Origin: Nesterenkonia pannonica
Lineage (GTDB): Bacteria > Actinomycetota > Actinomycetes > Actinomycetales > Micrococcaceae
Assembly: GCF_019575955.1 (NCBI RefSeq)
Contig: NZ_CP080575.1
Coordinates: forward strand, 1,178,001-1,242,000
Direction of reading: 5' to 3'
Length of the DNA stretch: 64,000 nucleotides
Of the stretch, positions 20,089 to 32,422 are shown one piece after another; within the stretch, counting starts at the first letter, position 1, and the number at the start of each line of letters is the position of its first letter. The position numbers were made by a program, and so were the translations under genes. The notes below the pieces were generated by a model. That model did not search any database and was not told where the DNA came from. It saw nothing but the letters and a program-made list of their open reading frames with translations.

Positions 20089-21686
20089 GTGAGTTTCGAG
20101 ACCCCGGCGCGGGAGCGCGCACAGGATGATGCACAGACAGTTCTGGTCGTCGACTACGGCGCCCAGTATGCCCAGCTGATCGCCCGGAGGGTCCGCGAGG
20201 CCCGGGTCTACTCCGAGGTGGTGCCGCACACCCTCTCCGCGGCCGAGATCATTGCCCGGAAGCCATCGGCCGTCATCCTGTCCGGGGCCCGTCCTCCGTC
20301 TACTCCGACGGGGCGCCGGGAGTGGACGAGGATCTCTTCGACGCGGGCATCCCCGTGATGGGCATCTGCTACGGCTTCCAAGCCATGGCGCATGCCCTGG
20401 GCGGCGAGGTGGCCCGCACCGGCCAGCGCGAGTACGGCAAGACCGAGGTTCGCGCCACCACGGCCCCGCACGGGCTGCTCTCCGGCACGGATGAGCTTCA
20501 GACCACGTGGATGTCCCATGGCGACGCGGTCACTGCGGCGCCCGAGAGCTTCGAGGTGCTGGCCTCCTCCGAGGCCGCGCCGGTGGCGGCCTTCGCCGAC
20601 GATGAGCGTCGGCTCTACGGCGTCCAATGGCACCCCGAGGTTCGGCACTCCCCGCAGGGGCAGCGCGTCATAGAGAACTTCCTCTACCAGGGCGCAGGAC
20701 TGACGCCGGAGTGGACGGCCGGGAACATCGTGGAGGAGCAGGTCGCCGCGATCCGCGAGCAGGTCGGCGACGCGAAGGTCATCTGCGGCCTGTCGGGAGG
20801 CGTGGACTCCGCCGTCGCCGCGGCCCTGGTGCAGAAGGCCGTAGGGGAGCAGCTCACCTGCGTGTTCGTTGACCACGGCCTGCTGCGCGCAGGAGAGGCC
20901 GAGCAGGTCGAGCGGGACTTCGTCGCCGCCACCGGCGCAAAGCTGTACGTGGCCGATGAGAAGAAGCGCTTCCTGACCGCCCTTGCCGATGTCAGCGACC
21001 CGGAGGAGAAGCGTCGAATCATCGGCCGCGAGTTCATCCGTGCCTTCGAGGAGGCGGAGCGGAACATCCTCGAGGAGGCGCAGGCCGAGGGAGCCAAGGT
21101 CGAGTTCCTGGTCCAGGGCACTCTGTACCCCGACGTGGTGGAGTCCGGAGGCGGTGAGGGAGCTGCCAACATCAAGTCCCACCACAATGTCGGCGGCCTC
21201 CCGAGGACCTCCAGTTCAAGCTTGTCGAGCCGCTGCGCGCCCTGTTCAAGGACGAGGTGCGTGCCGTGGGAGCCGCACTGGGCCTGCTTACAGAGATCGT
21301 GCAGCGGCAGCCGTTCCCCGGCCCAGGCTTGGGCATACGCATCGTGGGGGCGGTGACGGAGGAGCGCCTGGAGATCCTTCGGACCGCAGACCTGATCGCC
21401 CGGGAAGAGCTGACGGCGGCAGGCCTGGACCAGGACGTCTGGCAGATGCCCGTGGTGCTGCTGGCCGACGTCCGCTCGGTGGGCGTGCAGGGGACGGGCG
21501 CACCTACGGGCACCCGATCGTGCTGCGGCCGGTCAGCTCGGAGGATGCCATGACCGCGGACTGGACCCGTATGCCCTACGACCTCTTGGCCCGCATCTCC
21601 AACCGGATCACCAATGAGGTGGAGGAGGTCAACCGAGTAACCCTCGACGTGACCTCGAAGCCCCGGGGACCATCGAGTGGGAGTGA
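20089..21686 (+). CDS. guaA: GMP synthase (glutamine-hydrolysing)
   Basis: Amidates XMP to GMP. The N-terminal class I amidotransferase has the catalytic Cys in [15 protein letters not shown] and the His/Glu in [15 protein letters not shown]. The ATP-pyrophosphatase loop is [15 protein letters not shown]. The C-terminal dimerisation domain has [16 protein letters not shown] and [16 protein letters not shown]. Start GTG at 20089. Frames break near 20287 (lost G), 21197 (lost C), 21495 and 21660. GCTTAC at 21286 gives Leu-Thr where the family has Leu-Pro-Ala before [18 protein letters not shown] restores it. An essential-type gene so broken is strong evidence of sequence error. Confidence 0.95.
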
Positions 21687-21733
21687 CGGTAGCCTTCCGG
21701 ACAAAGCGCGTCCGTGTTCGGGAGGAATAGCCG

Positions 21734-24700
21734 TTGAGCGAAGTCGACGACGTCGTCACCGAGAGTGGCGGTGATGGGGCTGAGGTGCTGAGCTGGATCG
21801 AATCCTTCGGCACCGGCACTGAGAACGACACCATGCTGCGATTCACGCCCTCGCAGCACAACGCAGTCGATCTCACCGACGCCAACTCGTCCGGGCTGAT
21901 GCAGCTGCTGGGCGGGAGGCGCACGAGACTCTCGACCCTGCTGAACGATTCCGCAGTCTTCACCCCTGCGGCGAAGGCCGCGGCCAACATCCGTGCAAAG
22001 ATCCGCGAGATGCGCGACGACCGCGGCATCGAGACCGGGTACATGGCATGCGGCATCGCTTCGTGGACGGAGCACGACGCCTCCGGCGGGTCCACCTTCA
22101 CTGCGCCCGTCATGCTCATCCCAGTCACCCTGGGGACGCGAAGCGACAGCGGCGACTACGACCTGCAGTTCACCGGCCCCGCCCGGCTGAACCCAGCCCT
22201 GGCTCGTCACATGGCCACCGTCCATGGGGTGGTCCTGAGCCCGGACGAGTTCTACGCTGCCGGTTACGTCACGGCACGCTTCGACTACCAGCGCACCTCG
22301 GCGCTGCTCCAGAAGACCGTCTCAGCGACGAGCAGCGATGAGGAGGCGCAGGCTGAGGCGCCGCCGGAGACCTGGAGTCTCTCCAGGTGTGGAACCAGAT
22401 CTACGTCTCGACATTCGCCGACCTCGCCGACCTCGGCAACCCGCAGACGCTGAGCCTCGACCACCCCGTCATCTCGGCCATGGCCGCAGGTGAGCCCCTC
22501 GGCCAGCGGGACGCCGAAGAGGCCCAGGCGGCGATGCCTGCTCCCGATGACCGTGCCCCTGAGACCGAGCGGCTCGTGACCGACGCCGACGCAGACCAGC
22601 AGGAGGCGCTGGACGCGATCATGGCTTAAGCACGTCCGTGGTCGTCTCTGCGCCCCCGGCACCGGTCAGACCCAGACCGCCGTCAACGCGGCCGCCGGAC
22701 TGGCCTGGGCCGGCAGACGTGTTCTGGTGGTCGCGGAGCGCACAGAGACTCTGTCGGAGTTCAGTAAGCGCCTCTCCGCCGCCAAGCTGGGAACCCTGGC
22801 CGTGCACGTTCCTGCGGCAGCCGACCCCTCAGCGCTGCGGGATCAGGTCATACGAGCCATCAAACGGGCCGAACGAGCCGAGCCCCTCGCCTCTCGGCGG
22901 TGCACAGGAAGCTGACCAGCGCGCGCCACCAGCTGAGAGATCACGTCGCGAGCCTGCACAAGGTCCGTGACCGGTGGAGCTGCTCTCCATACCAGGCCAT
23001 GCAGGCACTCGCGGCGCTCACCAGCCTGAATCCGGCCCCGGCCACCTCGGTGCGCCTGCGCCGCTCCGTGCTGGACAACACGGTCGAGCGCTCGCCCGCG
23101 GCAGTCAAGCTCAAGCGGGCTGCCGAGTTGGGGCCTTCTCGGAGTCCACGCGCACCAGCCCATGGTTCGACGCCCGCCTGAGCAACCGGCAGGAGACGAA
23201 GGACGCGCATGACCTCGTCAAGCACCTGCGCGATGAGCTGCCGGAGCTGAAGGCCCAGATGGAGAATGCGTGCCGCAGCGCAAGCCTCCGTATGGGGATT
23301 CGTTCGCGGACTGGCACGCCCAGGTCCTGCTCTTCCAGCAGGTCCAGGAGTCGCTCGGCAAGTTCAGCCATGACGTGTACGCCCGCGACGTGCATGACCT
23401 GATCGCGGCGACTGCGCCCGGCTGGTGGAGGCGCCAGCACGGTGTGGAGATGAGCTCCATGAACCGGTCACGGCTGCGCCGGGTCGCCAAGGAGTACATC
23501 CGGCCCGGCGTGTCCATCAACGATCTGCACGGCTCACTGGTCGATGTGCAGGCTGAGCGCGAAAGCTGGCTGAAGCACGCCCAAGGAGACTCGCTCCCAA
23601 GGTGCCGCCCAAGCTGGACGCCCTGGTCGACGGCGTGGGCGAGGTGCAGACCCGTCTGCAGAAGCTCGTCTCAGGCTTGGCTCCTGCGGGTGAGGACGAG
23701 CAGACTCTCTTCGACCTGCCTGCCGAGGAGCTCTTTGCGACCGTGGAGGCTCTCGCGGAGGACGAGCGGTCCCTGCACACCCTTCCTGAGCGCACGCTTC
23801 TCACCGAGCAGCTCCGTGAGCAGGGCTTCGGGAGCTGATCGACGACTTCGCCTCGCGCGAGGTCGAGCCAGGCCGGGTGGCCGACGAGCTGGAGCTGGCG
23901 TGGTGGCAGTCCGCACTGGAGGCGATGATCTCCGGCGACGAGTACCTGGCCATGACGGCTTACGAGAACCTGCGCACCATCGAGGCGGAGTTCGCGGAGG
24001 CTGATGCGGCGCACATCGCCACCGGGGCCCAGCGGCTCACCCACGATCTCGCCACGCGGTGGAAGGCAGCCCTCGAGGACCATCCTGAAGAGGCGGGGCA
24101 GCTGCGCGGCCTGCTGAAGAACGCAACGCCGTCCGCGGAGTCGCTGCAGCAGATTCCGGCCTCTTTGGTTCAGCCTCTGGTGCCGCTGTGGACGACGTCC
24201 CCTCTCGGGCTGGCAGAGCACCTGCCCGCCGCTCCGCGGACGCACCGGGCTTCGACGCGGTGATCCTCCTCGACGCGGAGACCCTCGCCGTGCTTAAGCC
24301 GCTCTGGGAGCCATTTCCCGCGCCGATCAGGTGGTGGCGTTCGGAGACCCTGTCTCGGGTGCGCCCAAGCCCTTGGCCGTGTCCGCGGACCCCATCGCGC
24401 GGGCCGCGGAGGCGCACGTTCCCGGCTCGATCTGCACCGAGCTGGCCAGAGTGCTGCCGGTGCACCGCCTGCGCCAGGTCCATCGAGGCGTCGACCAGGA
24501 GCTCACTGCGCTGCTCTCGGACCACCTCTACGACGGCGACCTCGTGCGGCTGCCCGATGCTTCGCAGCTGACAGGACTCAGCAGGCGCGTATCTGTGGAG
24601 CACGTCAGCGCAGCCGCCTCAGGCGGCCGCGAGACGGTGGAGTCGCCCACAGCGGAGGTCAACCGAGTGGTGGACCTCGTCTTCGAACACGTCCGTCGGA

Positions 24701-25867
24701 ATCGAAACCGCTCCTGGCCGTGGTCACCGGCTCGGCATGGCACGCCCAGCGAGTTGCCGATGCCATCAGGCTGCACCTGGCGAACCATGCCTGGGCATCG
24801 TCCTTCTTCGAGCACGGTGCTGCAGGCGTCCCGGGCGGATCCGGCGCCGGGGCAGCAGGCGAAGGCACAGGAGAGAGCTTCGTCGTGGCGCCGGTGGAGC
24901 GTGCCCACGCCGTAGTGCGCGACGACGTCATCTTCTCCCTGGGCTTCGGCAGAACGCCCCAGGGCAAGTTTAAGCAGCGGAGCTCGGCGAGCTCTCCGGA
25001 CCTCGAGGGCGTGAGTACTTTGCGCAGGCGGTGACACGGGCTCGGGGCCTACTGACGGTCGTCGTGTCCCTGACTGCTGACGAGCTCCGCGAGACGGACC
25101 TGGACCAGGGCGCGGCCCTGCTTCCTGAGCTGCTGAGCCTGCAGACTGACTCTTCAGAGGCAGCCAGAGGCTCCGATGAGCTCACCGACCCGCTCGTGCT
25201 GGACCTGGTGGACCGGATTCGGGCGCGCGGCGGGCGTGTCGAGGACGCGTTCCGCGGGACGATGGACCTGGCCGCCTGTCCGCGAAAGATCTCGCTTACC
25301 GCCCAGGTGACACCGGTGGCGATGATCTCGGACGGCACCGCCGCGTACGCGGCACAGTCCGTCCGCGAGCGTTCTCGGCTGATCCCGCAGCGGTTCCGGA
25401 GCCTCGGGTGGGAGTGCATGGTGCTGTGGACCATCGAGGTGTTCTCCGATCCGCGTCGCATCACCGAGTTGGTGGCCGAGAAGGTCGGCCTGTCGTCCGG
25501 ACCCGAATTCGCAGAGGGCGGGCGTGCCAGACTTCCTCGACTCCGCGCCTCCGCCTAACACCGGCCCGCTGACATTCGGCGGCGCTGCGGATGCGTCGAA
25601 TTCCTCCAGCCGTGTGCCGCAGCGTCAGTGGCTGAGCCCGCGGCAGCGCGGCAACCTCAGCCGATGACGGGCGATGAGGGCCGGGTGCGGCAGAGGAGGA
25701 CGGGCCGCGGACGACGTCGCGTCACGGTGCCAGGCACCTCGGGGCAGTCGGAAGCGGCGGAGTCCCAGCCCTGGGTGCCGCTGACGGCAGAAGCGGTCCT
25801 GCCTGCGCGGGAGACCGATGAGCGGGCGGAAGCGCTCAAGCGCGAGCGTCCTCCCCACTGGGGCTGA
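21734..25867 (+). CDS. Large superfamily 1 helicase-like ATPase
   Basis: About 1,380 residues. The N-terminal 300 residues are unassigned. A P-loop follows in [19 protein letters not shown] (after restoring GCCGGC at 22624), then long helical stretches, [15 protein letters not shown] as the Walker B/motif III region, and near the end [13 protein letters not shown] and [17 protein letters not shown], the SF1 motif VI region. A further C-terminal part with [20 protein letters not shown] resembles the nuclease-like end of DUF4011/AAA helicases. Frames change at least ten times, and GCTTAAGC occurs at 22624 and 24292. The P-loop has Gln where Lys is usual. It follows guaA by 47 bases. Confidence 0.7.
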
Positions 25868-25967
25868 GTCTTCCACCGACTCAGGTGCCGCCGCCTCGGC
25901 GCGCCGGTCGCGTCAGGAACCGGGTTCCTGCTGCGCGTGACGGCAGACGCTGCGACAGCGTGGAGCC

Positions 25968-26850
25968 ATGATTGCCAGCTCGCGGACGCGCGTGAATGAT
26001 CGTCGCACATCGCCCACGTCGGCTCGGCACGCGGCGCCTGACTCCATGCCCTTCGTGCCGCGCCTACCGCGTGCGCCCCAGGTGCGCTCCGCTGCGATGC
26101 CCGCACCGGTCAGCCCCGCCCGCCGAGGCGCAGCGTCACCGCGCAGAGGCGGTTCGCCCAGCCCTCGCAGACCTCCACGCGTGCGACGGAGAATGCGCGG
26201 ATCGGGGTGCCGCGAGCGCTGCGACGCTTCCGCGCCCCGCTGGCCCTGCTCATGGGGGCCGCGGCGCTAGTCGCCGTGCTCATGGGCCAGCAGGGCGGGG
26301 CCTCGGACACGGTGACAGCCGTGCGGGTCACCGTCGACGTGCCGGCGGGCGAACTCCTGAGCGCCTCTATGCTGGAGGAGGATCAGGTCGACGCAGGGTC
26401 GCTGCCTGAAGGGTACGCCCACACGGCCGAGTCGTTCGAGGGGAAGCGATGGCTGCGCCCCTGCCCGCAGGAGCGGTGCTCCACCCGGCCCAGCTGGTGG
26501 GCCCGGGCCTTCTCCAGGGCCATCCGGTAAGCACGGTGGCGGTTCCTGTCCGTCCTGCAGACACAGCAATCCTGGGCTTCATGTCCGCGGGCCAACGCGT
26601 CGATGTGCTTGCCTCATCGGACGCGCCCGAGGGCGAGTCTGCGGCTGCTCGAGTGGTCGAAGCCGCGCCGGTGCTCTGGGTTCCGCAGGGAGGAGACGAG
26701 ACCTGGCTCGGCAGCTCGGCCGACAGCAGCGATGTGGTCATCCTTGGGGTGGACGCTCAGACGGCAGAGGATGTCGCCGAGGCCGGATATCGCGGCAGGC
26801 TGGACCTCGTTCTCACCAGCGCCTCGGGCGAGGCCTCGGAAAGCTCCTGA
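25968..26850 (+). CDS. SAF-domain protein, CpaB/RcpC-like
   Basis: One membrane helix (LALLMGAAALVAVLMGQQGG near 26240) followed by a SAF domain (VTAVRVTVDVPAGELLSASM) and a CpaB-like C-terminal domain (STVAVPVRPADTAILGFMSA, GQRVDVLASSDAP, DVVILGVDAQTAEDVAEAG). CpaB proteins assemble Flp/Tad pili, but no other tad gene is here. Frames change near 26200 and 26450; the N-terminal Arg-rich piece and the start are uncertain. The end at 26850 is firm and abuts the stop of the convergent FmdB gene. Confidence 0.7.
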
Positions 26851-27171
26851 TCAGGAGGCAGTCGCTGCGGCCGACGAGGAGGCGGAGCTGGATGACGACG
26901 AACCGCCTGAGGACGTCTCTGAGCCGGAGCTCGAGGCGCTGGAGCCGCTGGCGGAGTCAGACTTCTCCGAGCTGGCCCCGGCAGAGTCGGAGCTCCGCCG
27001 CGGGCGTCGTTGCGGTAGAAACCGGCGCCCTTGAAGGCGACCCCACATTGCCGAACTTCTTGCGCAGCACCCCGAGCATTCGGGGCATGCGGTCAGGGCG
27101 TCATCCTCGAACGACTGGTAGATGTCGAAGGCATGGCTGCATTCCTTGCAGGCATAGGCGTACGTCGGCAT
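26851..27171 (-). CDS. FmdB-family zinc-ribbon protein
   Basis: Small regulatory-type zinc ribbon. It opens MPTYAYACKECSHAFDIYQS, with CKEC and the second pair CPEC forming the metal site. Frames change near 27060 and 27005, so the middle (VGVAFKGAGFYRNDARG after joining) is broken. The C-terminal 45 residues are almost only Ser, Ala and Glu. Start ATG at 27171. It converges on the SAF gene; the two stop codons lie side by side in the palindrome CTCCTGATCAGGAG. Confidence 0.85.
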   Translation of the reverse strand: MPTYAYACKECSHAFDIYQSFEDDALTACPECSGCCARSSAMWGRLQGRRFLPQRRPRRSSDSAGASSEKSDSASGSSASSSGSETSSGGSSSSSSASSSAAATAS

Positions 27172-27194
27172 TGAAACTCCATACTCGGCTCTCG

Positions 27195-27905
27195 CTAGGT
27201 GTGAGCACTCGGATTGTCCGAGTGCCGATTATATGCCTCGCCCAGCGCTTCGAGGCCCTTCTCGGTCACGGCAGCCTGCACCCGCAGATCATGGGCCTCC
27301 ACAGGAAATGATCCAGCCCTGAGCAGCTCGTCGTGGTGGACGACGCCGATGACCTCGCAGCTCAGCTCAGGGTCTGCGGCGCGCAGCTGCGACAGTGAGC
27401 TGAGCGTGGTGTCGTAGAAGCCGCCGCCCTGCCCCATTCTGGCACCCGACTCATCAATGGCGAGCGCTTAAGCACCAGCAGGGCCACGCGGCCGGAGGCC
27501 AGGCTGGGCAGGTCTGCGAGGCTCATCTCTGATCCGGGGAATGTCGGGCTCGCGCAGAGGCAGCACGGGATGCTCCCGAAGGGGCGTCTCTGGGGTCCAT
27601 CGCCCCCATTGCAGCTCCCGGCTCCCGTCGTGCGGGGTGAGAGGAAGAACGACGATTCCGCCACGCTCAGCATGCCGCCGGAGGAACGGAAGCACGTCGG
27701 GCTCTCCGGCGAACGGCAGGTAGCCGACAGCGAGGGCCGATGGGTCAACGTGAGACTCCAGAGCGTCGGACATCAGGCGTGCCCGTTCGGCCGTCTCCTC
27801 GTGGGTGATCTGGGCTCTGCGCGCACGCAGCCTCCGCCGGGCCTCCGCTTTGCTGTCAGAGGCGCCGCTCAGATCCATGAGTCGATCCACATCCGCCATT
27901 GCCAC
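27195..27905 (-). CDS. 5-formyltetrahydrofolate cyclo-ligase
   Basis: ATP-dependent conversion of 5-formyl-THF to 5,10-methenyl-THF. KAEARRRLRARRAQI holds the N-terminal basic motif, PDVLPFLRRHAERGGIVVLP the folate side, and ARMGQGGGFYDTTLS the conserved Gly-rich phosphate loop. Frames break near 27540 and at GCTTAAGC (27466). Restoring GCCGGC at that place gives ALLVPALAIDESGARMGQGG, the family sequence, with no other change. Start ATG at 27905 overlaps the end of the mannosyltransferase gene by 37 bases. Confidence 0.9.
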
Positions 27906-29486
27906 TCATCGTAGGGGATCAGCTCAGCCGTCCACACCGGCCAGAAGAAGATCGAGACGGCGATGCTCAGCAGCGTGAAGCAGGACACGAGCACCGTGTT
28001 GCGCTGCCGCACGGAGGGCCGCGTCGTGTCCCCCACCTGAGGACGAGGGCCGCAAGGATGGTCACCGCAAGGATCAGGAACGGGTGGAAGCTGATCGTGT
28101 AGAAGAAGAACATCGTGCGGTCGGGGAAGAGGAGCCACACCGCATAGCCTGCGGCGAAGCCTGAGAGCACAGCTCCGCTGCGCCAGTCCCGTCGTCCGAG
28201 CCACAGAAGCAGGACAACGGCAGCGGCGACCGCTCCGGTCCACCAGATGAGGGGTTGGCGAGGTCGACGACAGCGGAGGAGCAGCGATCTGCGCCGCAGG
28301 TCTCTCCGGTGTGCTCGTAGACCTCCCTCTGCCCGACCCCTGATAGTGCATCGAGACGGGGCGGCCCATGAAGAGCCAGGTCCAGGGAGCGGAGGCGTAG
28401 TCGTGTCCTGTCTCGAGCCCTGTGTGGAAGTCTGCGGCAGCCGCGTGGTAGTTCCACAGTGAACGCAGAGCACCGGGCACCAGCGTCGCCACCCCTCAGC
28501 GGGGTTCTCCTCGTGCCAGTTCCTGCCCCACCCGCCGCTGGTGGCAAGCCACCCTGACCAGCTCAGAACATAGGTCAGGAGTGCCAGCGGCAGAACAGTG
28601 GCCACCGCGGGAAGCCCGTCACGCACCAGACCGCTGGCCAACCACCGCCGGACTCCCACGGTGCGGCGCGCCTCGACGTCCCAGAGCACCACCATGATGC
28701 CGAATACCGGAATGAAGGCGAGGGCTGAGAGCTTCACCGCCACGGCGCAGCCCAGCAGGACTCCAGCGGCCAGGCGCCAAGGCCGCAGCGCCAGCCGGGG
28801 CCCCCACGCACGCTCAGCAGCGCTGAGCTGCTCACGATCCCGCGAGGCCCACTCCGCCAGCCTCCGACGCGTGCTGTACCTGTCGGCCAGCAGGGCGCCG
28901 AATGCTGCCAGGACGAAGAGCATCAGAAAGATGTCCAGCAGCGCGGTGCGCGACATCACCAGGTGGTGGCCCTCCACCGCCGTGAGCAGGCCTGCGAAGC
29001 CGCCCAGGAACACGGAGCGGAACATTCGCTGCGCGATCAGGGCGATGAGCAGCACTGCCAGGGCGCCCGCCACCGCGGAGGAGAAGCGCCACCCGTAGGC
29101 GGTCTCGGTGCCGAAGATCCTCAGACCGATCGCAATGAGCCACTTGCCCAGGGGCGGGTGAACCACATAGGAGCCTTCATCGGATGGGCGAGGGTCCCCG
29201 GCGATGAACTGGGCATCGTGATTCTCCGGCCAGGCCAGCTCGTGGCCTGCGGTCATGAGCGCGTACGCATCCTTGGCGTAGTACGTCTCGTCGAAGATGA
29301 GAGCCCGAGGGTTGCCGAGGTTCCACAGCCGCAGGGCACCGGCCAGCAGGGCCAGCAGCACCGGCACGACCCATCCCCACAGGCCTGGGACGTACGGCGC
29401 TGCGCTGAGCCGCTGCTCCCACAGGGCGCGCCGCCGAGCCTCCGTGCCCCCGGACGGGGTGGTTGGGACCGGGTCAGAGCTGTCAC
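27869..29486 (-). CDS. Dolichyl-phosphate-mannose-type protein mannosyltransferase (GT39)
   Basis: Polytopic membrane enzyme that adds mannose to secreted proteins using a polyprenyl-phosphate donor. The family acidic motif is ALIFDETYYAKDAYAL in the first outer loop, then VHPPLGKWLIAIGLRIFG; about ten membrane helices follow, for example YVLSWSGWLAT, AGYAVWLLFPDRTMFFFYTI and SCFTLLSIAVSIFFWPVW. Frames change near 29430, 29380, 28490, 28290 and 28030. Start is GTG at 29486, 19 bases from the rsmI start on the other strand. With manA in the same window it points to protein O-mannosylation. Confidence 0.88.
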
Positions 29487-29505
29487 TGTGGGTATCCTAC
29501 TTTCG

Positions 29506-30455
29506 ATGAGCATCGCTCCGGCTGACCCCGGCCACACCGACCCCGACGACCAGCTGTGGGACACCCCTGTGGTGCTCGCCGCCACCCCGATCGGAAATCT
29601 CTCCGACACCACCGACCGGCTGCGGGAGCTGATCCGCACCGCTGAGGTCATTGCCTGCGAGGACACGCGGCGCACCAGGCACCTCATCAGCGGTCTGGGC
29701 CTCAGCACACGGGCGAAGCTGGTGAGCCTCCATGAGCACAATGAGGCCGCACGGAGTGAGGAGCTCGTGCGCCAGGCAGGCGAGGGAGTCAGAATTCTTG
29801 TGGTCTCCGATGCGGGAATGCCCGCAGTCTCGGACCCCGGATTCAGACTGATCGCAGCGGCAGTGGAAGCGGATGTGGCATTCACCGTGGCGCCCGGCGC
29901 ATCGGCTGTGACAACAGCTTTGGCGCTCTCGGGGCTGGCGACGGATGCGTTCACCTTCGGCGGGTTCATTCCGCGCCGAGAGTCCCAGAGGCAGCGGCTC
30001 TTCGACCGCCTCCGGTCGGAGGAGTGGACGACGGTGCTCTTCGAATCGCCGCATCGCATCTCTCGCAGCGTCGACGCGCTGGCACAGGCGCTGGGCCGTG
30101 AACGGCGCGCCGCGGTCGCTCGTGAGCTCACCAAGCGCTACGAGGAGGTTCTGCGCGGGACTCTGGGCGAGCTCTCCCGTGAGCTGGAGGAGCGCCAAAG
30201 TGCAGGCGGCATCAAGGGCGAGATGGTGCTCGTGCTCGCCGGGGCCGCGCCGGGCGACGACGGATCGGCTCAGCTGACCGAGGCGGAGCAGGTGGAGGCG
30301 CTCGCGAGCGTAGTGCTGCGTCGGTGCGAGGAGGGGACGAGGCTCAAGGATGCCGCTAAGCAGGTCGCGGCGGAGCAGCCATGGGCGAGCATCGCATCAG
30401 CAGCCGAGACCTGTACCAGGCCGTCCTGCAGCGGCGCGAAGCTACCGAGCAGTAA
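29506..30455 (+). CDS. rsmI: 16S rRNA C1402 2'-O-methyltransferase
   Basis: SAM-dependent methyltransferase for the ribosomal P site. Marks are VVLAATPIGNLSDTTDRLRE, ACEDTRRTRHLI, VSDAGMPAVSDPGFRLI and FESPHRISRSVDAL. Start ATG at 29506. Only the tail is broken, near 30380; joined, it ends DLYQAVLQRREATEQ with a stop at 30455. It is divergent from the mannosyltransferase gene, and the two promoters must overlap the coding regions. Confidence 0.93.
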
Positions 30456-30513
30456 CAGGCGACGGGCTGTTCTGGCCCGCCGCTGTGCGGAATCTGATGG
30501 TTAGACTGACCAG

Positions 30514-32394
30514 GTGAATGCGACCAGTGACGCCCCAGTGAACCCTGCTGCGCCTAAGAGCCCCATCTCTGAGGCGGCCACCGAACAGGTCGTGCACCTG
30601 CCGGACGACTCCAACGTCACCGACGGTGTGCTCGCGCTGGCTGAGCGCCTACCCGAGCATGCGGTCTACGCGGTCCGCAACGGTGCCGATGGGTGGCTGG
30701 ACATTTCGATCGCGGGCTTTCTGAGCACCGTCCGAGGTGTGGCCAAGGGTTTCATAGCTTCGGGCGTTGAGCCGGGGACAGGATCGCGATCATGTCCCAG
30801 ACCTCCTATCCGTGGGCTGTGGTGGACCAGGCCGCGTGGTTCGCGGGTGCAGTCTCCGTTCCGATCTACGAGACTGCGTCCACGCATCAGGTCTCTCATG
30901 TGCTGGCCAACTCCGGCGCCAAGCTGGTTCTCGTCGGCGAGGAGTCGCTGAGCGCGAAGGTGCGCAGCGCCGCAAACATGGTGCGCGCCGATGTGACCAT
31001 CCGCTCCATGGGCAGTGTGGCTGCTCTGCATGAGCTCGCCGAGGGCGGGGCGTCGGTCACTGACGCCGAGCTCGAGCAGGCGCGCACAGCACGCACTCTC
31101 GACGACGTCGCGACGATCGTCTACACCTCCGGCACCACCGGCAAGCCCAAGGGTGCGCGCATCACGCACCGCAACCTCGCAGAAGGCGTGGCGAACCTGC
31201 TCGACTTCTCCCGAGACATACTCGGTCACGGGGAGTCCAGAACGCTGCTGTTCCTGCCGCTGGCCCATGTCCTCGCCCGCGCAGTTCAGCTGGCGTGCAT
31301 CCATCGCGGCATTCAGGTCGCCCACACCGGAGACACCAGCACCCTGATTGAGGACCTCGGGACCTTCCGGCCCACCTGGCTGCTGGCTGTGCCGCGCGTC
31401 TTCGAGAAGGTGTATCACTCTGCGGCGGCCAAGGCTGAGTCCGAAGGCAAGGGCGGCATCTTCCATGCCGCTCGGCGGACCGCCATCGCCTACTCGCAGG
31501 CCCGACAGGATGAAGCCGACGGGACGGGTCGCGGTCCCTCGGCCGCGCTGCAGGCCAAGCATGCGGTGTTCTCGAAGCTGGTCTACGGCAAGCTGCATGA
31601 CCGCATGGGCGGATGCGTCACCCACTTCGTCTCGGGCGCCTCTCCGCTGAACTCCGAGATCGGCCACTTCTTCACGGGCATCGGGCTTCCGGTCCAAGAG
31701 GGGTACGGGCTGACCGAGTCCACGGCCCCGATCACGCTGAACACCCCGGGGCGACCCGCATCGGCTCGGTGGGGCTGCCGGTTCCGGGCAACAGCGTGCG
31801 CCTGGCCGAGGACGGCGAGATCCTCCTGCGGGGCCCGGTGATCTTCGACGGCTATCACCGCGATGAGGAGGCAACCTCGGAGACCTTCGACGAGGAGGGC
31901 TGGTTCCGCTCCGGCGACCTCGGCACCTTGGATGCTGACGGGTTCCTGACGATCAGCGGACGCAAGAAGGAGCTCATCGTCACCGGGAGCGGCAAGAACG
32001 TGTATCCGACGCCGATGGAGGAGACGGTTCGCGCTGATTCGCTCGTCGCCCAGGCCATTGTGGTGGGAGACGGCAAGCCCTTCGTGGCCGCGCTCGTCTT
32101 CCCGGACCCGGACAACCTGGCGGGCTGGGCGGAGCGGCACGGATACGGCTCCGGACTGTCCATCGGTGAGGTGCTGGAGCACGAGGAGGTTACCCGGCAC
32201 TGCGTGCCCAGGTTCAGGCCCGCGTGGATGAGGCGAACGACCACGTGTCACGAGCGGAGTCGATCAGGAAGTTTGAACTGGTGGATGCCGAGCTCACGGA
32301 GGCATCGGGGCATCTGACACCCAGCATGAAGCTCATCCGCCAGAAAGTGGTGGCGGACTACGCGGACACTGTGGAGTCCCTCTACGCGGAATGA
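30514..32394 (+). CDS. Long-chain fatty acid-CoA ligase (AMP-forming)
   Basis: Adenylate-forming enzyme making acyl-CoA from fatty acid, ATP and CoA. The P-loop-like motif is IVYTSGTTGKPKGARITHRN, the A5 motif VQEGYGLTESTAPITLN, the hinge WFRSGDLGTLDADGFLTI and the C-terminal GRKKELIVTGSGKNVYP. Start GTG at 30514. Frames break near 30780, 31755 and 32195; the joined C-terminus TPSMKLIRQKVVADYADTVE ends at 32394. Confidence 0.92.
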
Positions 32395-32422
32395 GACACT
32401 CCGGCGAGTAAAGTGTGGTCCC

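Noticed and set aside
22624-22631. GCTTAAGC as a genuine inserted or regulatory octamer recurring in coding regions
   Set aside because: At each site I can test by protein conservation, replacing it with GCCGGC restores both frame and family residues, so it behaves as a miscall and not as a motif.
30456-30482. Terminator after rsmI
   Set aside because: GGGC/GCCC arms pair over only a few bases with no T tract; not convincing.
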